45,013 nt of DNA from NCBI GenBank assembly GCA_028872975.1, contig JAGWNV010000001.1, positions 1 through 45,013 of the forward strand. The letters are read 5' to 3'. The position numbers and the translations under genes are program-made. Of this stretch, positions 40,221 to 45,013 are shown in pieces. Numbering within the stretch: position 1 is the first letter of the stretch; the number at the start of each line of letters is the position of its first letter. The notes beneath the pieces are model-generated. The model was not told the origin of the DNA, did not search any database, and saw nothing but the letters and a program-made list of their open reading frames with translations. Source of the stretch: Acidobacteriota bacterium. GTDB lineage: Bacteria; Actinomycetota; Acidimicrobiia; Acidimicrobiales; UBA8190.

Positions 40221-41146
40221 GCCGTGGCCCCCAGTCCGACGGTCTGCTGCTCGACCCCGTCGGCGTCGCGGCCCATGTAGGCCAGGATGACGTCCTCGAG
40301 GCCGACCTCGCTCACCTGCCAGGAGGGATCGGCGATGGGACCGTCGGTCCGCACGAGCACCCGGGACTGGCGGGCGGTCTGGGTCACCGAGACGGCGTCC
40401 ATGGCCCGCTCGATCTCGGCCGCCGGCCGCCTGGGCCCGACCAGGAACCGATGGGTGTCGAGGATCTCCTCGATGTCGGCGCAGAGCTGGACGCGTGAGG
40501 CCGAGAGGAGGATCACGAAGTCGCAGACCCGCTCGAGGTCGTGGACGAGGTGGGAGGAGAGCACCACCGACACCTCGTCCTCCGCCACCGCCCCCGCCAG
40601 CGCGGCCAGGAATTCCCGCCGGGCGAGCGGATCGAGGGCGGCGACGGGCTCGTCGAGGAGCAGCACGGCCGGGCGCTTGGCCAGGGCCAGGCCCAGGGCC
40701 ACCTGGGCGCGCTGGCCACCGGAAAGGGTGGACACGGGGCGGTCGGTCGGCACCCGCAGGGCCTCGAGACGGGCGATCGCCGCCTCGCCCTCCCACCGCC
40801 GGTTGAGCCCGGCGCCGACCTCGACGTGCTGGCGCGCCGTCATCCGGCGGTAGAGGGGGACGTCCTGGGCCAGGTACCCGATGGTGGACAGGAACTCCTC
40901 GGACTGCTCGGGCCGTCGCCCGAGGATCCGGGCCTCACCCGTGGTCGGCCTGCTCAAGCCGGCGAGCATCCGCAACAGGGTCGTCTTGCCGGCGCCGTTG
41001 GGCCCGACGAGGGCCACCACCCGGCCTCGGGGCACCCGGACCGAGCAGTCCTGGAGCGCCCAGAGCTTCCCGAACCGCTTGCCGAGCCCGGCCGTCTCGA
41101 CGGCGGACGAAGGCGGGCTCGGGGCCAGGGAGCCGAGGCGGGTCAT
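40217..41146 (-). CDS. ABC transporter ATP-binding protein
   Basis: A 309-aa ATPase: Walker A GPNGAGKT (48-55), Q-loop in YLAQDVPLY, signature LSGGQRAQVALG, Walker B LLLDEPVAALDP, and the His switch in SSHLVHDLERV. A 90-residue C-terminal extension (about 220-309) may bind the permease or a ligand. ATG 41146 overlaps the GntR stop, so three genes form one operon. Confidence 0.92.
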   Translation of the reverse strand: MTRLGSLAPSPPSSAVETAGLGKRFGKLWALQDCSVRVPRGRVVALVGPNGAGKTTLLRMLAGLSRPTTGEARILGRRPEQSEEFLSTIGYLAQDVPLYRRMTARQHVEVGAGLNRRWEGEAAIARLEALRVPTDRPVSTLSGGQRAQVALGLALAKRPAVLLLDEPVAALDPLARREFLAALAGAVAEDEVSVVLSSHLVHDLERVCDFVILLSASRVQLCADIEEILDTHRFLVGPRRPAAEIERAMDAVSVTQTARQSRVLVRTDGPIADPSWQVSEVGLEDVILAYMGRDADGVEQQTVGLGATA

Positions 41147-41559
41147 GCCGACCTGGCCGGCGTCGCGGCCCGGAGGATCGCTCGCAGGAGGGCCTCGATG
41201 GACTCGTCGTCGAGGCCCTCGCGCCGGGCCGTCTCCACCCAGCGCTCGAGGCTCCGGGCCAGCCTGGCCTGGGTGCTCGGCGGCGGCCCGCTCGGCCTCC
41301 GGGAGACGAAGGTGCCCACCCCCTGGCGGCCTTCCACCAGTCCCTCGTGCTCGAGCTCCCGGTAGGCCTTCAAGACGGTGTTGGGGTTGACGGCCACCTC
41401 GGTGACGACCTCCTTCACCGTGGGGAGCTTGTCGCCCACCTGGAGGACCCCCATCCGGATGGCTTGGCGGACCTGCTGGACGAGCTGGAGGTAGGCGGGC
41501 ACGCCCGAGTCGGGGACGAGCTGGAAGCTCATCGTCTGCGGGAGTACTTCTCTACTCAC
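41143..41559 (-). CDS. GntR family regulator (YtrA subfamily)
   Basis: A 138-aa protein with an N-terminal winged helix (VPAYLQLVQQVRQAIRMGVLQVGDKLPTVKEV, then VNPNTVLKAYRELEHEGLVEGRQGVGTFV) and a short C-terminal tail, the YtrA type that controls adjacent ABC transporters. The start GTG 41559 follows a TATAGT box by 7 nt, so the mRNA is probably leaderless; ATG 41532 is the alternative conserved start. It should repress this operon. Confidence 0.9.
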   Translation of the reverse strand: MSREVLPQTMSFQLVPDSGVPAYLQLVQQVRQAIRMGVLQVGDKLPTVKEVVTEVAVNPNTVLKAYRELEHEGLVEGRQGVGTFVSRRPSGPPPSTQARLARSLERWVETARREGLDDESIEALLRAILRAATPARSA

Positions 41560-41577
41560 CTAGGTAACTATACTAGG
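41557..41577 (-). promoter_or_regulatory. Operator/promoter of the gntR-ABC operon
   Basis: TATAGT on the minus strand (41572-41567) is the -10. It lies between CCTAG/CTAGG arms (about 41559-41577), an AT-rich imperfect palindrome of the type bound by YtrA regulators. Between the GntR and TetR genes (41578-41712) I see only a GC-rich inverted repeat near 41597-41610. Confidence 0.55.
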
Positions 41578-41712
41578 GCTGAAGCGGGAGTCAATCCCCC
41601 CGGGGGGGCACACACGCTCCGGTCGGCGATCGGGGCCAGACCCGCAGGGCGATGCCGTGCTCGGGCGCGCCCGTCTCGGCGGGCCGGGTGCCGGCACGCT
41701 CTGATCCGCCTC

Positions 41713-42372
41713 TCAGGCGTCGGAGACGAGGAGCACCTCGACGAGTGTCCGGCGGATCCACGCTGCGTAGTGGGTGGCGTCCCACCCTCGGATGGAACGC
41801 AGGAGGAGGAAGACGTCGACGCTGGCGATGGCCCAGGCGGTGTCGGTGGCCTCCTCGTGTGACTGTCGGAGCGCGTCCGGCGGGAGCATGGCGATCATGC
41901 CGGCGAACGTCTGGTGACGTCGATGATGGGCGGCCACGAGGTTGGCGGCCGCCTTGGCGTCGACGGCGGCCGCCTCTCGGTATGCCACCCACACCGGGGC
42001 GAGGCGCTCCATGGTGGCAACGATCAGATCGGCGGCCATCTCCACCTGGCGGACGCGGTTCGACTCTTCGGCGATGGCGGTGTAGCTCGGCCGATCGAGG
42101 AGCATGACGTCCCGGTCGTCGCCCGCCACGGCCAGGTCCGTCACCAGGTGCAGCAGCTCCGCCTTGCTCCGCCCCGCGCTGTAGACCGACTGGAGGGCGA
42201 CGCCGGCCTCCTGGGCGATCTCCGCCATGGTCGTGGCGACGTACCCCTTGGTGAGAAAGAGCGTCCGAGCGGCCTCCACCACCCGCGAACGGGTCGCCCG
42301 ACGCTCCTCCTCGGCGCGCGCCCGGCGGCGCCGGGCGTCGTAGGGCCGCTTGACCGTCGGAGGGTTCGCCAT
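41713..42372 (-). CDS. TetR family transcriptional regulator
   Basis: A 219-aa regulator. The HTH is TRSRVVEAARTLFLTKGYVATTMAEIAQEAGVALQSVY (about 27-64), followed by a helical ligand domain rich in His and Met (AAHHRRHQTFAGMIAML). A basic run precedes the HTH. ATG 42372 is 8 nt after a TAAAGT box on the minus strand. It is divergent from a hemerythrin-like gene, with the promoters overlapping an imperfect inverted repeat, so it probably controls that operon and itself. Confidence 0.9.
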   Translation of the reverse strand: MANPPTVKRPYDARRRRARAEEERRATRSRVVEAARTLFLTKGYVATTMAEIAQEAGVALQSVYSAGRSKAELLHLVTDLAVAGDDRDVMLLDRPSYTAIAEESNRVRQVEMAADLIVATMERLAPVWVAYREAAAVDAKAAANLVAAHHRRHQTFAGMIAMLPPDALRQSHEEATDTAWAIASVDVFLLLRSIRGWDATHYAAWIRRTLVEVLLVSDA

Positions 42373-42440
42373 CGCCCTTGACTTTAGAGCACTCTTCTGT
42401 GCAGAATCATCCTCTACGCTGATATCGAGGAGGCAGGGCC
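42373..42440. promoter_or_regulatory. Divergent promoters and likely TetR operator
   Basis: On the plus strand TTGACT (42378-42383) and CAGAAT (42402-42407), 18 bp apart, serve the hemerythrin-like operon. On the minus strand TAAAGT (42386-42381) serves tetR. A GCAC-tcttct-GTGC inverted repeat (about 42389-42402) lies between them. Confidence 0.55.
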
Positions 42441-43085
42441 ATGACCACGACCGCTGCGACGGACCCGGGCTCGCGGATCCAGCTCGCCGTCCACCGCGCC
42501 GTTCGCCGTGACACGGATCGGCTCGCCGCCGCCCTGGCCGGCGGGGACGAGATCCCCGTCGACGCCGTGCAGGCCTATTGGGCCGTCACCGCCGCCCAGC
42601 TCCATCACCACCATGAGCTCGAGGACACGGTGATCTGGGCCCTCCTGGGCGAGCGCCTCGGTGAGCGGGTCGCTCTCCTCCTCGCCCGAAACGCCGAGGA
42701 GCACCAGGTGATGGCCGCGGCCATGGACGAGTTCGACGCCGCCTTGGTGGAGATCGCCACGAGTCCGGCTGCGGCGCGCCAGGCCCTCGAGCGCATGCAG
42801 GGGGCGATCGAGACCCATCTCGCCCACGAGGAGGCAGACGTGCTGCCGCTCGGCGCCGAGGCCTTCACCATGGAGGACATCGCCTTCTTCCGTGCCGAGG
42901 ACGCCAAGACGAACTCACCCGACGCATTCCTGCCCTGGCTGCTCGACGCAGCACCGGAGGACGACCTCACGTTCTTCACCTCCGCCATGCCTGCCCCGGT
43001 GCGGGCCCGACTGGACTCGGACTGGATGCCACGGAGGCAGATGGCCGTCGAGGGCCTTCGCCGATCGGTCGCCGCCACGTCCTGA
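42441..43085 (+). CDS. Hemerythrin-like (HHE) domain protein, TetR-controlled
   Basis: A 214-aa product with a hemerythrin-type four-helix core: AVHRAVRRDTDRL, AQLHHHHELEDTVIW, EEHQVMAAAMDEF and ETHLAHEEADVLPLG provide the His/Glu ligands. The C-terminal 60 residues are helical and unlike the first hemerythrin protein of the window. It may bind dioxygen or NO at a di-iron site. ATG 42441 with GAGGAGG. It is first gene of a likely operon with a VOC protein and a DUF5519-like protein. Confidence 0.87.
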   Translation: MTTTAATDPGSRIQLAVHRAVRRDTDRLAAALAGGDEIPVDAVQAYWAVTAAQLHHHHELEDTVIWALLGERLGERVALLLARNAEEHQVMAAAMDEFDAALVEIATSPAAARQALERMQGAIETHLAHEEADVLPLGAEAFTMEDIAFFRAEDAKTNSPDAFLPWLLDAAPEDDLTFFTSAMPAPVRARLDSDWMPRRQMAVEGLRRSVAATS

Positions 43086-43163
43086 TCGGCGACCAGCCAA
43101 CATCTCGAGCACGCTCGACACGCACGTCTCACCACCGCTCGCTCCCGACCAAGGAGTCTCATC

Positions 43164-43613
43164 GTGACCACCGCTACCGAATCGTCCTCCTCCCTCGGCG
43201 CCGTCCCGGCCGTGGCGGGCATCAGCCACATCGGGCTCACGGTCCGCGACATCGTCGCCAGCGAAGCCTGGTACGGCGAGGTGCTCGGGCTCGTCCGAGC
43301 CTTCGTCGAGCCACACCGGACCGGCGACGGCTACGCCGTCGTCATGACACGCCCTGGGACCGGGCTCTTCGTGGGCCTCGACCACCATCCCGGGGCCTCC
43401 CGGGAACGGTTCAGCCCCCTGCAGACCGGGTTGGACCACGTGGCGCTCCACGTCGCCGCCAGGGAGGATCTCGACGAGTGGATCAGCCACCTGGACGCCC
43501 TGGGGATCGAGCACGGAGGCGTCCACGAGACCGCCGAGCCGGCCCCGCACGCCCTCGTACTCCTCCGGGACCCGGACGGGATCCCGATCGAGCTCTTCTG
43601 GTTCGGGGGCTGA
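43164..43613 (+). CDS. VOC (glyoxalase-like) family protein
   Basis: A 149-aa protein of two beta-alpha-beta-beta-beta units: ISHIGLTVRDIVASEAWYGEVLGL opens, GLDHVALHVAAREDLDEWISHLDALG is the second half, and RDPDGIPIELFWFGG ends it, with His/Glu metal ligands. The substrate is not deducible (dioxygenase, lyase or binding protein). GTG 43164 has AAGGAG upstream. It lies between hemerythrin and DUF5519-like genes under the TetR. Confidence 0.88.
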   Translation: MTTATESSSSLGAVPAVAGISHIGLTVRDIVASEAWYGEVLGLVRAFVEPHRTGDGYAVVMTRPGTGLFVGLDHHPGASRERFSPLQTGLDHVALHVAAREDLDEWISHLDALGIEHGGVHETAEPAPHALVLLRDPDGIPIELFWFGG

Positions 43614-43614
43614 G

Positions 43615-44115
43615 GTGACCGGCGAATCCGACCTGCCGAGGAGACCGGGGACCCGGCCGCGGACCACCACGCGGATCCCGCACAGCCAACTCGATCAGCA
43701 GCCCGCCGACGCCGGGCACGTCGACGCCATCCTCGCCGAAGCACGCACCTGGCCCGGCGTGGTCGAGGGCCCATCACAGATCTCGGTGGAGGGCGCCCGC
43801 GCCCTCACCCTGGACGGGACCTCCCCAGGCGCGGCCGCCGAGTCCTTCATGGTCGGGCGCGAGTTCTGCCATGTCCACGCCCAGGGCGACTTCAGCCTGC
43901 ACGCCATGCTGCCGCTCCCGCTGGCCGAGGCCGCCGAGCGCGCCGGATGGGCCGAACCCCACTTCCTCGTCCGCACCGGCCAGGCGCCCCCGACGGTCGT
44001 CATGATCTACGCCCCGCGAGACGAAGGGGAGCAGGCCGTCGTCCAGCAGCTGGTCCGGGCGTCCTACGAGTTCGCGCTCGATCCGGACTCGGCGCTCCCG
44101 GTGCGAGAGTCCTGA
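43615..44115 (+). CDS. DUF5519-like (luciferase-domain) protein
   Basis: A 166-aa protein. FMVGREFCHVHAQGDFSLHAMLPLPLAEAAERAGWAEPHFLVRTGQAPPTVVMIYAPRD matches in layout the DUF5519/'luciferase' domain family, which is not a light-producing enzyme family; its function is unknown. Start GTG 43615 lies 1 nt after the VOC stop. It is the last gene of the TetR-divergent operon. Confidence 0.75.
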   Translation: MTGESDLPRRPGTRPRTTTRIPHSQLDQQPADAGHVDAILAEARTWPGVVEGPSQISVEGARALTLDGTSPGAAAESFMVGREFCHVHAQGDFSLHAMLPLPLAEAAERAGWAEPHFLVRTGQAPPTVVMIYAPRDEGEQAVVQQLVRASYEFALDPDSALPVRES

Positions 44116-44235
44116 CGGTCGGTCCGGCGCCGAGGTCCCGGCGTCCTGGAGCGGTTCACGGATGGTGGTAGCCCCCTGGTCCTCGTACTGACGACCTTGT
44201 CCGTACCTCTTGGCACGTGCCCAAATGAGCTCGAC

Positions 44236-44253
44236 GCGTGAGTCGTCTCACGC
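44236..44253. terminator. Hairpin downstream of the TetR-divergent operon
   Basis: Perfect 7-bp arms GCGTGAG/CTCACGC around TCGT. A 10-bp palindrome GGCACGTGCC (44212-44221) lies just before it. 44116-44976 shows no convincing gene; frames such as 44290-44832 have no recognisable domain and poor codon bias. Confidence 0.4.
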
Positions 44254-44868
44254 CTCAGGCTGGATCAGTGGGATGCGCTGGAGGGAACAATGGCTATCGA
44301 TCGGTACGGCCCCGATGACGATCGTGTCCGTCTGCCCAGGTTGTCTCGCCGTCGCTCTTGGCGCCGGTACCGACTGTTCCTCGGCGGGCTCCTAGGCTTC
44401 GCAGGGGGCCTTGTCGCCGGCCATCTCGGCTGGTGCCGGGGCGGCCACGGCGCCGAGCCTGGTGCCGGGCAACTGGCTCTACAGCATCATCGGAGGGACG
44501 ACCTCGGTGCCTTCCCCGGTCGCCGTGGTCGGCCAACCCCTTGGCCACGACACGCTTCGCGCTGCAGAAGCCGTCGCCGGCCTGGGGGCGTCCCCGAGCG
44601 CCTGAGACCGATTGGCCTGCGACCCGGGCCGGACCGCTCGGAATTGAACGGCTGGGAGCCGGATGGGGGATACGGAGGCCCTCAGGGACGCTGCCAGTTC
44701 TGTGTCAGCGACGGGGTTGTTCCCAGCGGTGGCCAGCCCGACGACCGCGGAGATTGCACACGGATCGCGCACGGGAGGCCGGATTCCACCACTTTTGGTG
44801 ATGTCCGTCCCGCCACGGTAAGCGCACACTGACCGAAGGACGGGGCTCCAGGGGGTCCCTGCCCGGGG

Positions 44869-44899
44869 CTCGGCGCCAGCGGAATCGATGGGCGCCGAG
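44869..44899. terminator. Hairpin upstream of the last reading frame
   Basis: Arms CTCGGCGCC (44869-44877) and GGCGCCGAG (44891-44899) with a 13-nt loop. Possibly the terminator of a transcript crossing this gap. Confidence 0.35.
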
Positions 44900-44976
44900 G
44901 CCTCGACGACTAAAGGGGGACGGATCGGGGGCCGGTGACTCGGCCCCTGGTTCGTGCTTGGCTATCGGAACCGCAC

Positions 44977-45013
44977 ATGACCAACCGAGGGGTCGCCATG
45001 AGGGCGCGTCGTT
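44977..45013 (+). CDS. Start of a gene running out of the window
   Basis: Two in-frame ATGs at 44977 and 44998 open a frame truncated by the window edge. GAGGGG precedes the second at a suitable distance, and the residues (MRARR) look like the basic start of a signal peptide. Too little is visible to name it. Confidence 0.3.
   Translation, partial: MTNRGVAMRARR

Noticed and set aside
41597..41610. CCCCCC/GGGGGGG inverted repeat as a terminator of gntR or tetR
   Set aside because: No loop of useful size and it lies upstream of the GntR gene; it could only serve tetR and is too simple to assert.
43164..43613. Naming the VOC protein glyoxalase I or a ring-cleavage dioxygenase
   Set aside because: The fold is clear but the ligand set and context do not decide the reaction.
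44290..44832. 180-residue plus-strand frame near the window end
   Set aside because: No domain or consistent codon bias; it competes with equally open frames on both strands.

Overview
The window is very GC-rich DNA (roughly 70 percent by eye) with dense genes, frequent GTG starts, and 1-8 nt ATGA/GTGA-type overlaps between neighbours. Two very small basic proteins match the actinobacterial ribosomal proteins bS22 (854-955) and bL37 (8930-9013). The order ychF - DUF192 - rsmI - msrA - metG - tatD - (cell-wall protein) - rsmA/ksgA - ispE parallels the rsmI..metG-tatD-rpfB-ksgA-ispE neighbourhood of mycobacteria. Both point to a high-GC actinobacterium. The gene mix and the -10-only leaderless promoters suggest the class Acidimicrobiia, but that placement is an inference.

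Layout. 1-420: tail of a sortase-anchored surface protein. 699-771: tRNA-Gln. 854-9013: the housekeeping block (translation fidelity, RNA modification, isoprenoid kinase) read on the minus strand and flanked by the plus-strand bS22 and bL37 genes. 9065-10962: glycerophosphodiester phosphodiesterase and a PfkB kinase, divergent from an M1 aminopeptidase (11010-13628) and a methyltransferase. 14279-17543: a minus-strand trio (GT4 glycosyltransferase, methyltransferase, alpha-toroid protein) that looks like a glycan or glycolipid pathway. 17642-20749: a soluble PRC-barrel/MgtE-N/CBS sensor next to an Nramp-fold transporter with altered metal-binding motifs. 20712-23259: a MarR-MFS-deacetylase operon with a perfect operator. 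23332-28040: NifU-type scaffold, then thiolase, KAS III and nucleotidyltransferase, then a CDF metal exporter and acylphosphatase.

28041-28488 is the most unusual stretch. It has no convincing gene, but it carries a TTGACT-17-CACAGT promoter on the minus strand reading into about 235 nt of strongly self-complementary sequence that ends in a hairpin. Upstream of that promoter are six TCCC(C/G)A hexamers spaced in near-integral helical turns. I read this as a candidate regulated non-coding RNA gene that I cannot assign to a known family.

28489-38822: SRPBCC protein, hemerythrin-like protein, CaCA exchanger, 5-oxoprolinase PxpA and a PxpB-PxpC fusion, methyltransferase, SDR, carboxymuconolactone decarboxylase-like protein, an arsenic operon (ArsI/CadI-type VOC protein, aquaporin, arsenate reductase) with no adjacent ArsR, a lone McrB-like AAA ATPase and an orphan membrane protein. 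38871-39197 is a frameshifted remnant of a membrane protein. 39282-41559 is a GntR(YtrA)-ABC transporter operon. 41713-44115 is a TetR gene divergent from hemerythrin, VOC and DUF5519-like genes. The final ~860 bp hold hairpins but no confident gene, and a new reading frame may begin at 44977/44998.

A recurring signal is a TANNNT hexamer 7-10 nt (mostly exactly 8) before the start codon, typical of leaderless transcripts. It helps fix several starts and supports one non-canonical ATC start at 33325.
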